From: Silene latifolia
Taxonomy: Eukaryota > Streptophyta > Magnoliopsida > Caryophyllales > Caryophyllaceae
NCBI RefSeq assembly: GCF_048544455.1
Contig: NC_133532.1
Location: forward strand, 15,750,948-15,814,947
DNA length: 64,000 bases
Direction of reading: 5' to 3'
Shown here: piece after piece, positions 48,601 through 61,600 of the stretch
How the letters are laid out: each line of letters starts with the position of its first letter
Numbering within the stretch: the first letter of the stretch is position 1
The notes under the pieces: generated by a model
Databases searched by the model: none
Told to the model about the DNA's origin: nothing
The model's input: only the letters and a program-made list of their open reading frames with translations
Program-made: the position numbers and the translations under genes

Positions 48601-51320
48601 CTACTATATACTGTTGGAGAAGTCCACTTCTTAATAATATCGAAGAGTTTGTTGGACGAATTTGTAAGCGATAGCAGTAGTACTCTCTACATGATACTTT
48701 TTTCTCCGATTCAGAAGTTCCTGCAACTGCAAGTAAAAATACGTTGTAGCCTCAGCATTAATGTAAAAACACAGAAAATAGATATGAAAGCATAAACCTT
48801 ATTCTTCGTTATCAAGTAAATCTTCTACATTTTGTATAAGGACTTCATTTATTGGAAAAGTTGGGGGATCAGGACGACGTCTAGGGTTGCTACTAACTCG
48901 ATAGATACGTCTATGCCATCCTGTTTCTCCGAAAGGAAATAAAAGGGATACTGTAAAGGATCATAGCAACCGTAGTAGTGTAATATTCTATGGCTTGTTC
49001 CAGAAGTTGCATATATGATGATTTCATGTCGAGGAGGTTCTGACGAATCTTCATCGTCAATCCAAATGGCAGCAACTTGCGATGTCGTAGGGGCGTTGTG
49101 AGTTCTTGCATCGGATCTGATTTTATTACAATTATACTCTCTTCGTCTATACCAACGTCCCTTACTGATCTAAAAAATTGCTGATAGGTCCAAATTATAT
49201 ACATTTTTACCCCAATATTTAGCTCCATTTTATATTTATTATGCACTAACTTTAGTGTTAATGAGCTAATATTTGCTTTTTAGTTCCATTCGTATGTTTT
49301 GTCGTGTTTTGTAGGTAGATAAGATTTTAGGAGCTTAATTCTACAACATTTGCATGTACTACCAGCATGAGCTAAGTAGATAAGCTAAGGAAGAGAATGG
49401 ACCAACATGGAAGATGTGCATGGACTAACAATGCCAAAATGATGGACCAAAATGTAGATGTACAACAAATACAAATGCAAAATGAAGCCTACATTACAAG
49501 TCCACAAAATTCTACATAAGATGCTCAACTTAAGATGCTCTTAGGATTCTCATGGGATGTAAATTGAGTGATTAACCAAAGGCTTAAAGATGAGATTAAT
49601 GGCTCACATGAGATTCTCTAGGCAATTACTCAAGCAATTAAGAGAAAATATTTGGGGTTGACTCCTTGTATTTACCCTAAGTTTCACTCCTCATTTCCTA
49701 TATAAAGGGTGTAGACTTCAACAGTACACACCATCTTTCTACACAATTTCTCATAATTCTCTCTAAGTTTAGTAGTTAGATTAGTTTAGTTATTAGTTTA
49801 GTTTAGTTTAGATTTAATTTATGTTAATTACATTTCCTATTTACATTTCAAGTTATAAAACAATTTACATTTACAAGTTATTTATATTACAAGTATTGTT
49901 CTTCCATTTCCATTTCCATTTCCATTTCCAATTGCAAGGTAATTTCTAATTAATATTTTCATTATGTTTTCATTTATCATTAGTTTAATTTACATTTCCA
50001 CCATGTTAGAGTAGTTTCTTTTGTCTAGGGAATAAAGGGAGTCATGCATAAAAAGTATTTGTAAAATGTTAAATTAGGTTGATATAATATTGTCTAATTG
50101 TTTCTATCACATGTTTGCACCTTAATGTTTAATCTTTGTTTAAGGCCTTACTCATAGATTAAGTTTGTTCATTCGTTCTAAAAGTCGAGAGGCATGGAAT
50201 TGAATTAGACTATGCATGTGTAGTAGGACGACCTAGTCATGGACGAGAGTTTTTCTAGGACCCGGTCTATGGTTGACACTAATATCGTAAGGTGGGTGTC
50301 TCTAAGCCTAAACAATTAACGTTTTATCAACTCCTATGTTTAATTTAAGCATTTACATAATTTTCATGTGTGGCCCGACTTCCCTAGACTCCTTTTATCA
50401 TTTAATTTATTATTTTCTAATCATCAAACCAATCAACAAACCAATTCAAACGATAACCGACCTCAAGGTAAAATTCACTCCATAACAACTAATTAACAAC
50501 TCTCGTCTCTCTGTGGTTCGACCCCTATGTACTACATTCATCTGTTTTGCTAGGGTATAAATATTATCTTTGCATAGGTGTGCGATAGCCTATCAATTGC
50601 GTGTAGGGATTAAGAGCTAAATTCTCATCAAAATACGTACAACATTCTGCTCAATATCTGCAGAAATCTGGAGTCTTTGCCATAATTCTTGGTCTGTATC
50701 TAAGAAATACAACTGTATATATCTAGGCCGTTGTTCATTTGGCAGGATATCATTAATGAAACGATATACTTGACCTTGGACTCTAAATGTATAGATCCCT
50801 CGATTTCTCTGCGCGAGTTCACGGTTTTTTTAACTCCAAAGGATGTAAAAGCGAAAGAACTATTGTATAACATAATATATTTTCTGAAATTTTGTGATGC
50901 TGCATCGTTTGATAGGAAGAACATGCGGAGGTCAGTTGGCATCAAATTCTGAGCAAGACATATATCTCTTTGGCAGCAACAAAAGTTTTTTGATTCATTT
51001 TTGAAAAGTTTAGCGCCGCAGTGTGTACATAATGAAGGCAAAGGGAGAACGCGTGGATGATCCAGGGGGATTTGGAAAACCTTTAAATGTGTTAACAACA
51101 TTTAAATAAAATTAGATGTGCAATGTGTAATTTGTCTGAAAAATATTTAAAATATTGGCAGAAACGAAGACGCTATATATATTTACTGGTAAAAATTTTT
51201 ACCCTTTGGAGAAGTAGCTGAAGAAAGCGACCGATTTTTTTTTGGGGATGATTTGTACGGGAGCACGAAGCGATGTGCTTCAATAGATTCATGTTGTATA
51301 GCTTTTGAGGAGAAAATAAA
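48600..51320 (-). pseudogene. Helitron Rep N-terminal region, split by an insertion
   Basis: Block 51101-50640 reads CTHCGAKLF...FRKYIMLYNSSFAFTSFG and then, in another frame, YRFINDILPNEQRPRYIQLYFLDT...VVRIL, the usual Helitron N-terminal region. The continuation FFRSVRDV...SGTSHRILHYYGCYDPLQYPLLFPFGETGWH starts only at about 49185 and runs to about 48790, so roughly 1.45 kb of foreign DNA sits between. An upstream exon-like block (51335-51200) reads HESIEAHRFVLPYKSSPKKNRS. Several frame breaks are present. Confidence 0.75.
49195..50630 (+). mobile_element. LTR-like insertion in the Helitron Rep region
   Basis: About 1.4 kb that interrupts the Helitron frame. It contains a TATATAAA box (about 49699) after a stress-type leader, and a TCTCTGTGGTTCGACCCC block (about 50506) of the kind seen inside plant LTRs. 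Its edges share a weak inverted motif (AATATTTAGCTCC against GAGCTAAATTCTC). No coding region. It looks like a solo LTR of an old element. Clear terminal TG and a target duplication could not be fixed. Confidence 0.45.
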
Positions 51321-51339
51321 TACTCCAGGTAATATATCA

Positions 51340-53399
51340 ACTAAAATATGTAAAACAAACAAACATAAGAACTAAAATTTAAAGAAAAAGGAAATATAAT
51401 AATAAAGAAGACAGGAAATCTGTAATTACTGAAACAATATTAATGCATCAATCATTACAAATGAAGTTGTACATTATTAAGTTTTTTTTGTTTCCCTTTT
51501 TTTAAAAGTTTAAACAGAGTAATTTTAAGTCAAATTTAAGTCGAGTTTATTAGGCTATACAATTCTACAAACATAACATGTTAGTTAGTTAGATAGATAA
51601 AATTTAATAATATTTAAAAAATGTGAAATAGAACGAAATTGCTGAAAAAAGATTTAAGGCGTAAAACGTATAATGTTAAATAATTAAGTTATATGAATGT
51701 AAAAAGAGTTTGCAAAAAATAGCAGACAAAGTAAAAAAATTTCTCTTTTTTTTTAAAAAAAAATATTATGGAAGCATATGTAAACAAATTATCTATGACT
51801 TCTATATTTTTTGTCCTTTTTTTTCTCTATTGAAACTCTAACATAACAGGAAAATGAATTACTAAAGTAGGGTGTTACCGGATTTTTGAAAAAAATGCAT
51901 TTACGAAGGATATATTACAGAATTTAAAAAAAAAATTACTTTCTCTTATATAGGCATTACTAAGGCAATATTCATCATTAGATGAAGGATTACAGAATGT
52001 TATAAAAAATATCTACTTTCGCTTATATTGGCATTGCGAACGCAATGTTCATCATTAGATCAAGTATATAAAATTCTATTATATTTAAGAAAGTTGTTAT
52101 GTGAAAGAAATTCTGAATTTGTGGAAAAAAAATATAAAAAAACAATTGTGCAAAACGATATATAATATGTGAACTTTTAAATATTTCTTATTACTACTAT
52201 ATCAAAAAAGTTAAATTTAAGTAAACGTCAAAGTGTAAGTGTATGCGTTTAATAAATTAGGGGAAGAAAATAATTTTGTGTTTTATTTACTTACAATTTA
52301 AAAAAAATGACATTGACATTGCCAAGAAAAAAAAATTATAAAAAAATTCACAAACAAACTAATGTATTTAAATTTATATTCATTTTATAAAGGTATGCAT
52401 ATTTAAAATGAAGCGTCCATTGTTATATTTTCATTTTTTTGCCATTGAAAAGAAGTAATAAAATGTAAGAATGCGTGAAACAAAGTAAATCTAAAACTTT
52501 ATGTAAATGAACAAAAAAAAAAATTTACATTCCTAAAGGAAAAAAATATTCGTTTTCTGTCTAAGGTAGGACAATTTTTTTTTAAACTACGACTACCAAT
52601 GTAGAGCTTTTATAGATAACATAAAATGGCAAATTTATTTATAGAGTTAGTAGTTGCCGGATGACAACATCTGTTTCTTTGGAAAATTTTTTGGTATAAA
52701 TATTAAAGTATAAATGAAAATGCATAACGGCTAGAAAACGTACTGATATACAGGGGGATAAAAAAAATATTATGTAGAAATGTCGCTACGATACAGTGCA
52801 AAGTTAGTGTCAATTATAAATATAACCTTTTTTTCAAAAATATTTTTTTTCGTAATTCTTATATCCGAAGCAATAGGGCAATCTTTTATTTTAAAAATAG
52901 AAAAAAAAATAACGAATTTGCTGTTTAATACATAATTTAACAGATTTATTAAGAGTCGAATTTTTTTTTTTTAAAAAAAGCCATTAAATAATAAAATTAC
53001 GCATAGTTATCATGTACATAATTTTTTTTATTTGTGTTTTTAAACTAAGTAAATTTAAACGGTCGTAAATCGTAAATAGAAATTAAAAAAACAATTTATA
53101 TAACCAGTATAAGTAAAAGGCAAAGTCGAACTAATAAGATAAATCTATTACGTTTAAATGATAAATAAATAATATAAATTCGTAATTGTAATTACACACA
53201 TATCTGAATAATTTTGTAGAGATTTTGGAATTGTTTGACGACAAAAATATGTACAATTTGCATTAACAAATAAGATGGAGTACGTATAACTTTTATATTA
53301 AATATTGAATATCAATAATATCTGTAGCCTTTTAATTTTATTATTTCAGTTTAGTTTTTTTTTTTTTTTTTTTTACATTTAAATGCGTAAACATTAAAG

Positions 53400-53435
<36 letters not shown>

Positions 53436-53630
53436 CTCATAGCTTCAACAAAAAAAAAGGACGACGCGTAAGGAAAATATAACGCTTACACAGAAACGTT
53501 GGCACCTAGGTGAGTAATTTAACATGGTAACAATAGAAAGTTAGAATACAGTTACATCTAATTAATATGGTAATCCCATTAAACAAAAAATATTACTAAA
53601 TAATGTAAAAAACAATCTTTCTCATACTAA
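51340..53630. other. AT-rich Helitron 5' interior
   Basis: Very AT-rich, with many poly(A)/poly(T) runs and a (CA)n tract. No exon is recognised. By position it would be a long intron of the Rep gene. Confidence 0.45.
53402..53431. repeat. (CA)n microsatellite
   Basis: About 15 CA units. Confidence 0.97.
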
Positions 53631-53960
53631 CCTTCAAATTCCCTTGAAAAGTTACAAAGTATTTCTTCTTTGTGTAGGTTGATCGTTTACCAGTTATTAC
53701 CTGCAAAAGTTGTAGTTGTTATTCATGTACAGTACGAAAAAAAAATGTGAACATATAAATGAAGTTATACGCTATAATTTTTTTTAATTATATACTATAT
53801 ACATTATCTAAATACAATTTAAGTGAAAAGGAAAGCTATATTTAAATACAATTACATGCATATACTAACCCGAAATTATAGACAGACAACGTCGCGGTAA
53901 CATGTACCTCTTCCTAACACTAACAGTATATACTAAACCATAAAAAAAATTACAGAATTT
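53630..53960 (-). pseudogene. Possible first exons of the Helitron Rep gene
   Basis: A minus-strand stretch (about 53705-53632) reads VITGKRSTYTKKKYFVTFQGNLK, preceded by a TTTTGCAG acceptor and followed by GTTAGT. Upstream (about 53908-53873) is ATG-LPRRCLSIIS followed by GTTAGTATATG. These could be short 5' exons. No homology is recognised, so this is tentative. Confidence 0.3.
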
Positions 53961-54467
53961 GGAAATACTTTTCAGATATAACAGAGACAGAAAATCTAGA
54001 GAGAAGAGAAATATTGTAAAGATATTTGCTGTAGTTATAAACCGAAGTGAATCTTAGGTACTTGGGTATTTAAACAAAGTATAGGTTGGAAGAAAAAATT
54101 TGGTTCCTTTATCTTCACAGAAAAAAAAATTAATAAAAACCGAACAAATGTCCTACGCTTAGCTTAACATGCATATGTATGTCTATCAAACTACAGCTAA
54201 AATGAAGATAGTAACAAAACAAAATATGCATGTGTGTACATGTGTAGCAAAATTACAATTTTCACTCTATTTTCACCTTTTTCACTTTCTTTTCACTTGC
54301 ATAGTATGTCAGAAGTTATTAATGCATACATATCCTTTAATTTTTTGCATTTCAGAGTGCCACAAGACAAGTGGCAGTAGACAACAAAAACCAAAATTGC
54401 TCTATTACAAAAAAATTGCGAAAATTAGACGGATAGAAATAAACAATTTCACATAATATTAAGTAGA

Positions 54468-55250
54468 TTTATTTCTATTCCGAATATGTTACCTTATATC
54501 TTATCCATTAAATATTTTCTATATGTAACAAAAAAAATTCTCATTGAAGACGAACACAATCCGTCACAATCTAAAGACGTATAGTTCCCCTCTCACAATA
54601 TGCAATTGCCATTATGCATGGGGTGCTCCATTTTCCTACCAATTGCCCTCCAACTTGTGAAAGATTCGGCTAAGATAAACAGTTTAGTGCATTTTGTTTG
54701 TAGTTTTATATAAAATCGTCTTACACAGGAATTTTTAATGATAGATAATAAGGGGTAGTTCAGTAATGGCAGTAATTATATTGGTTCGATTTAGTCAGCG
54801 ATTGTCATCAACTTTACTCAGAAGAGGGAGCTTGTTATCCACAATCCCTTTATTATAATGTGTGAGACTGTCTCATATGAGAATTAGTGTCGAGAAAATA
54901 TGAAAAGGGCATCAGTTCTCCAAGGTGATAACATCAATGAAAAGTTCAGACGCAAATTACCCATTTGAAAGATTGAATTTCATCATATGCCCAAATTTAT
55001 TACGTAAATAAAAAAATCAACAAAAAATAAATAAATTTATTATAATTTTGGAAAAAATTTAGTAAATTGACGATCAGAAGCTGTCGAGAATTCGTAGACT
55101 CATCAAATAAAATTCAGTGAATTGAGCTTGAATTTTATCGTCATTTCGTCCTAATTAATTTAAATCTGATAATGTAGAAAAACCCAAAAAAAATGAAATT
55201 TAAAAACTTCAAATTAACCAATGAAATATATGCAAGAAAAAATAGACAAG
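54468..55250. other. Gene-free DNA right of the Helitron
   Basis: AT-rich, with a short TGTGAGACTGTCTCATATGAGAATT palindrome near 54860 of a kind common in plant intergenic DNA. No gene is recognised. Confidence 0.5.
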
Positions 55251-55422
55251 GTGGTTAATGGGTTTCGGGTGTAACCCTAATTTGATTTATTTTTTCAATT
55301 TCTGGAAATTGATTTGGGGAAAATTATTTGATTGATCTAAGAAATCAAAGGTGAGATTTGTGAGGGTGATTATAGCAGCGATAAAATCAAGAACAAAGAA
55401 ACAAAACTTAAGAATTGAGAAT
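55251..55422. repeat. Direct duplication, copy 1
   Basis: GTGGTTAATGGG..GTGTAACCCTAATTTGA...GATTATAGCAGCGATAAAATCAAG...AAGAATTGAGAA is repeated almost unchanged at 55928-56099. Confidence 0.9.
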
Positions 55423-55927
55423 ACTGTAATAAACAACCTGATTCGATATGCTAATACCGTGTCCGAATTTCAATAAACATAAAGTTACACAGCATTACAA
55501 CCTATAAGGAAGAGAGGAAGACGGAAATAAAAATTACATGAATTGGGAGAACACTGAAGAGGAATTAGTCGGTGTTTGACGATTTACTTATAAGAAATTT
55601 GGATGCAATATTTCATCAGATGATATTTCTTATATCTTATAAGAATTTTGGATGAGCAAAATTACAATTGAAATCAAAAGAAAAACATTAATATAGACTA
55701 AAAACTACAACAATCAAAACAACGACCCATGAAATCATATTCTTCATTATCCGAATCCAATCAGCCGTCTCTGTCTCAAAAAGTTTCTTGCATATCGTCA
55801 TCGATGTCTTCCATATCATATTCGTCGGCCATATACTCAGCTTCATCCATACGAAGATGCAACATCCTGCAACATCGACGGCAACTAAGACGGTGGAGAT
55901 GGCGACGGTGTGGTATCGGTGGTGATG
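55423..55927 (-). other. Segment between the duplicated blocks, with an acidic ORF remnant
   Basis: On the minus strand a short frame (about 55865-55710) reads RMDEAEYMADEYDMEDIDDDMQETF-stop-DRDG-stop-LDSDNEEYDFMGRCF. It is rich in Asp and Glu and has two stops. The family is not recognised. It may be a decayed gene 3' end belonging to an element bounded by the direct repeats. Confidence 0.3.
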
Positions 55928-56099
55928 GTGGTTAATGGGGTTGGGGTGTAACCCTAATTTGAGTTTTTTATTTCAATTTCTAGAAATTGATTTGGGGAAA
56001 ATTATTTGATTGATCTAAGAAATCAAAGGTGAGATTAGTGAGGGTGATTATAGCAGCGATAAAATCAAGACAAAGAAACAAAACTTAAGAATTGAGAAA
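55928..56099. repeat. Direct duplication, copy 2
   Basis: Second copy of 55251-55422, 677 bases further on, differing by about a dozen changes by eye. Confidence 0.9.
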
Positions 56100-56416
56100 T
56101 ATTAGTAGGTGATAAAGACACAGGATAAGAAGGACAGAAGAAAAAGTTGTACTGGGTGGCTTTTTTGTAAAATATGACGTCAGTGAGGGACAGAAGCAGG
56201 TGAAATTGTGTGTCAGACAGCCATCCTCTTTTTTTATAAGATATAAGAAAAAAAACTTGTTCCTTTATTACTAATAAATGTGTCATCTTTTTAAATAATA
56301 GGACTTTCTCACGGTGTGACACGATCTTACACAATAACTACTGTTTTTATATTGAAGATTTTTAGATGGAAAATGAGATAGTGACACTAGTCGGCACTCA
56401 CTTTTTATACCACTAA

Positions 56417-56880
56417 GGGTGTATTTGGATTGAGAGATTTGGAGGAAAATGGAGGAGAGGGAATTTGAAGGATGAGAAATTCATTACTCCCTCTGTCCCG
56501 ATCATTTGTTGTCCTTTTTAATTTTTGGTGTCTCAGTCAATTGTTCTCCTTTCTATTTTAAAAATGAACTTGATGAGCAATTTGATTATTCACATTCAAA
56601 TTGGCCCTCTCCTCTTTCATTGGTCTTTGTACCAAAACTAAAGGACAACAATTGACCGAGACAGATGGAGTATTTGGTTTGCAAAATGAAGGTTGAGGGA
56701 TTTGGAGGGAAAGAGAAATAGATCTAGATCTCTCAATTTCCCTCCTACAAGAAAAATTATTTCTCCTTCAACATAGACAAGATTTTGAGGGAAAATCACC
56801 TCTTTCATTCTCCCTTCCCTTCCCTTCCCTCATTCTCCTTACCCTCCCTTTCCCTCCACTTTTGATATCCAAACAAGGCA
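56417..56880. mobile_element. Tourist-like MITE carrying a Stowaway MITE (second compound copy)
   Basis: Ends GGGTGTATTTGGAT and ATCCAAACAAGGCA, flanked by TAA (56414-56416 and 56881-56883). Internal words GGAGGAAAATGG, GGGATTTGGAGGG and CCTCCCTTTCCCTCCACTTT match the copy at 28369-28819. A Stowaway element sits 68 bases from the left end. Confidence 0.75.
56487..56670. mobile_element. Stowaway MITE nested in the second Tourist-like element
   Basis: CTCCCTCTGTCCCGATC at the left and GACCGAGACAGATGGAG at the right, flanked by TA at 56485-56486 and 56671-56672. 184 bp and non-coding. It shares the GGACAACAATTGAC block with the element at 28440. Confidence 0.85.
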
Positions 56881-56883
56881 TAA

Positions 56884-58273
56884 GGCTATTTTAGTAAATT
56901 ATCTTTCATTTTCATTTCCCTCAATTATTTATTGAATTTCAAATTCATTTAGTAATTAAGGGTAATATTGGAAATGTAATTATTATAAAAAATTCATGAA
57001 CATTTACTGGTGAATCACGAGGAATTTATTGCATGTGTGATGAGTGGCAGATTAACATTCTACACACTAGAATAATTTGAAAGGCAGTACGAAAGGCAGA
57101 TGTTAAGAGAGAAAAAAAATCAAAACCCAACGTTCATGATATGTAGTCAAACCTCTGGTACTAAATTATAATTAGTGTGTATATATAAATATATTCAGAA
57201 AATTTTGATTTTAACACTCGGAAGTGATGAAGGTATTATACATGTCATGTCTCAACGTCATTTTAAACTCTAATAGGTAGATAAATTCACATCGGCAATA
57301 AGATAATAAGGTAAGTGTGCATTTAATTTGGTTGCAAATTCCATTTTTATCCCTATAAGTTTTAGCGTCAAACTAAAGTATTCGATAGAATTCTAACTAA
57401 TTTTATGTGTCGTGCTTTTTCACTTACGCATTTTACTCTTTTATATACGTTTTTTACGATTTTACCCTTGTCTTATCTCCCTTACTCAAAACCAATACTA
57501 CTTACTCCTTCATTCATATCTCATCGACAACCCTCCTTCTACCATTTATCCAATTTTCAATTTTACCAACACATTATATCTCTACATTTTTCCGGTCCCT
57601 TCTTTTCTTATCAGCACTCAAAACAAGAAAAAAAAAGAGTAACCCTTGCCAACATCATTCACCCAATCTTGTGTCACTCATAGCCTTGTCGAACCACTTC
57701 TTGAACCACGATTGTTGGTTGACCGACGACCCCCGTCCCCTATCAAACATGTTGTCCACCTCTACCGGACAATCTAATGTCACCTTAAAACCCCACCCCT
57801 ATCGGACCACCTCTTTGTCAGACGAATCCAACACCTTCCTCTAGCGACCCCACCCCCTGCTATCTCTTTCGCCCAACATAACCTCTGTGACCGCCTTACC
57901 ACCACCTTTAATTGGAGAAAAACCCCATTTTATAACAGGCCTTAGTTCAAAACTATAGTTAACTCAATGAAAAAAAGTTTGTGCGATCCAATTATTAAAA
58001 TGGAGTAAGTAATTGTTTATGTAATTTATATAGTTAGTACTCTAAAACGAATGCAATGACCTCCTAATAAGGATTAACATAGGAAATAAGTCTATTGGTG
58101 TCATGAATTTTGTAACCATATTTTGTGAAATTGTTGGCAATTTGGTATGTCCAATAATATTGTATTACGCTATTAAATTCTTCTAACTAGTAATTACATT
58201 ACTAGTCTAGATCACTAGTCTAGATCACTAGTCTAGACCCCATGAGAATGTACGGTTTTTAGATTGTAATGTA
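56884..58273. other. Gene-free DNA between MITEs
   Basis: No gene recognised. Overlapping frames at 57405-57844 are short, composition-driven and match nothing known. Confidence 0.5.
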
Positions 58274-58531
58274 TTTCCTCCATTCAACTCCACTTTACCA
58301 CTTTCTTTTTTCACGTTTGCCAACGCATGTTTTACGCGTTAAATATCGTTAGCTACGTATTTGCAAAAATTATAAAAATTAGATATTTTTAATGTACTCG
58401 GAAAGACGAATCAAACAAGATACCACATGAATATATTTCCACTTATGTATCAAGAAAAAATCGAAATTGAATACACAATTGTGAATAGTGTACAAAAGTG
58501 AAATAGGTAGAGTGGAGTTGAATGGAGGAAG
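58274..58531. mobile_element. Stowaway-like MITE
   Basis: TTTCCTCCATTCAACTCCACT at the left is matched by its inverse at the right (AGTGGAGTTGAATGGAGGAAG), with TA on both sides (58272-58273 and 58532-58533). 258 bp. Confidence 0.8.
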
Positions 58532-58682
58532 TATACAGAAATTAGTATTTAGTAATTAAATTATAAATTTAAATTTTAGTGTCTACAATTATTAATGTGT
58601 CGTATTAAGAAGTAGAAAAGTGAAAGTTGAACATTTATACACTTAAATATGCCTAAGATTAACATTTTAGAATGGACCCAGT

Positions 58683-61600
58683 CAGGGGCGGACCCAGGAT
58701 TCGAAATAAGGGGTAGCGAAATTTATTTTCCCATAATTGTAAAAAAATGAATACCACGAGATAATAAATCTAAGTCATGAATTCCAAATTACAAACTTAA
58801 ATATTAATCTAATTGTAACCGGCGAGTTCTCATATTTTAAAAATGGTCTACGAGTTCTTCGCCACTAATCTTACAAAATAAATCTCTCTCTATAAACGCA
58901 ACCAAATTGTCATTTAACAACTCATCTCCCATGCTATTGCGAACTTTATTCTTTATATACGTCATTGCTGAGAAAGCCCTTTACACAGTTGCTGTCGCCA
59001 CAGGAAGAACCAATACAAGCTTGAGAAGCAAGTAGACCTTTATGTGGACCAAATATTTTCTCGTCTCAACAAGCTTCATGGAAAGATCGTTTAGACTCTC
59101 TAAATTCCAAAATCTGTCATCACTTCGAACATCTTCAACAAAATTTCCATGTTGATATTCTAAATGTTGTAAATCGGTACTTGAAAATTCACAAGGATAG
59201 AAGCGAGCAAGTCGAACCAATTTACCAATATCAAATGCAGAAAACTGATCTCTAGGATGGAAGCATGACATAAAAATAAGCATATCTTTGCTTCTCTCAT
59301 CAAATCTATCATCAATTTCTTGCACAATCTGATCAATCAAACTCAAAAACACGTTGATTCGAAAATGATGTAGATTATCCACTTGTTTCTTTCCGCGCCT
59401 GTATCTCCTCGGAACCACATACATATCACTCATGATAGCAACACTGATTTCATATTTTTGACAAAATGATGTCACCTTTTCCATGTGAGCAATCCACCCA
59501 TCTTCTCTAATCTTCTTTAAATTCTTTGTTGTCACATCAACAAGAGCTATAGCATTCACAATATCTTGATCTTTCTTTTGTAAAGCTTTGCTCAATGTAT
59601 TAGTAATCCCAAAAATAGTAATCATCAATTGCCCAATAAATACATAATCAAATGTTCGCATAGTATATGCAAGACTCTCCACCTTTACTAGCTTACTTCC
59701 ATCACAAAATTGACCAATGGCATCAAGAACATCAAGAATGCTAGGAAATAAATCAAACACACTCAAAATGGTTTTAAAGTGAGATCCCCAATGAGTATCA
59801 CGTGGCCTACTTAAACCTTTCTCTTGATTTAAGCCACTTCTAGATACAAGTTCACCCTTTTGTAATGCTTTTAGAATATTTCCAGCTTGTTTTTCTCGGA
59901 GAATATCTTTACGTTTACAAGAACTTGCAATTACATTAAGTAAAGTGGCAAGGGAATCAAAAAGGACACTACAATCAACATTTTTCTTAGTCACTGCAAC
60001 AAGTGTAAGTTGAAGTTGGTGAGCAAAATAATGAACATAATAAGCATAAGGAGACTCCTTCATGATTAAGGTTTTAAGACCATTAATTGAACCTCTCATA
60101 TTACTAGCACCATCATAGCCTTGACCTCTAACACTAGAAAGAGTAAGAGAATTTGCTCCAAGCAACTTTTCTATCGCAGCTTTAAGTGTTAAGGAAGTAG
60201 TGTCACCCACATGCACAATACCCAAAAATCTTTCTTTCACCTCTCCTGTTTTATAATCAACATACCGCAAACAAAGAGTCATTTGTTCTTTATCAGCTAT
60301 ATCGGCTGACTCATCGGCAAGTATACCAAAAAAACCCACCATGTAGTTCTTCTAAGACTTTCTTAGTGGTCTCCTTTGCGAAAACACTAACAATTTATTT
60401 TTGGATTCCAGGTGCTATGAGAGTACAATTACCAGGTACCTTTTTATCAAAAAGAGCTCGAGCCACATTACTATCACGCTTTGCAAATGTTTTCCTAAGC
60501 TCTAGGAAATTACCTTGGTTTAAGGATTCATCACTTTCATCATGACCACGAGATGCCAACCCTTGTAGAGTAATGAACCGTAATGCATTTATTGCAGCTT
60601 CCAATCGAATGCGATAATCATTTTTAGCTTCTTTGGTGTAATTTTCAAAGCAACACATAATAGAAGATTTTTGTTTATTAAAAACATCAAAATTCTTCAT
60701 GGCATTATTATGAGCACTCATATGATTACCAACATGTTTATTAAATGCATCCGTTTTGCTCCAAGTTCTGAACCCCCCATTCACAAATGCCTCACCACCG
60801 GATATGGATTCACTTTTGAATAAATAACAAACAAAACAAAATGCCGCATCCTTTTCTTTACTATACTCCAACCAAGGCTTAAACTTATCAAACCACACAA
60901 CAACAAAGTTACGCTTTGTCTTCGGAAATTTGTGATCACGAGGTTGGCATGGACCTCTTCGAACATAATCTCTTCTTATTATATCACGATCATTGATGTG
61001 GAAATCTGTTAAATTTCTCCTTAACCCAGGATCGCGTGGAAGAGAAATAACATCGAAATCGGTCAACCTATCTAAAATTGGCTCTTTGGAAAGATGGGAA
61101 CTAGTACCTATTTCGGTATCACCATGTTGGGGCTCTTCAATTTCAGTTGGTTCATCTAAGGGGCTTGAACTCCGGTGATTTTGTGCATCATCATTGTGAT
61201 GTTTTTTCGGGAAAAAAATTGTAATAGGCGTCGTATTAGTTCTCTTTATTCTGAGAATTTTATATTAATCGTTATTATATATTCAAGTTAACAATTACTA
61301 AAATTTAATCATAAATCTATAATAGCTAAATTCTATTAACATTATCCAAGCTTTTACAAAAAGACTTGGTTGTTCACTTGTACTTTTCTACAGAAAGATC
61401 AAAGTATGACCAAAATAAAGAGGAAATTGTTTGACTAAACTCTATTATAGGCACAACTTTTGGTGGAAAGTTCATAGAGATTAGAGTAGTACTTTTCAGA
61501 AGAATCAGAACCATTAACCATACCCACGCTCTTTCTCCTTTTGACTCAATTTTTCAATTTTCATTGCTGCAACTTTTACTCCTAAATCATACTCTCTTTA

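Noticed and set aside
57405-57844. Three overlapping plus-strand frames
   Set aside because: All three frames are open by base composition; no motif, no splice-site pattern, no recognised homologue.
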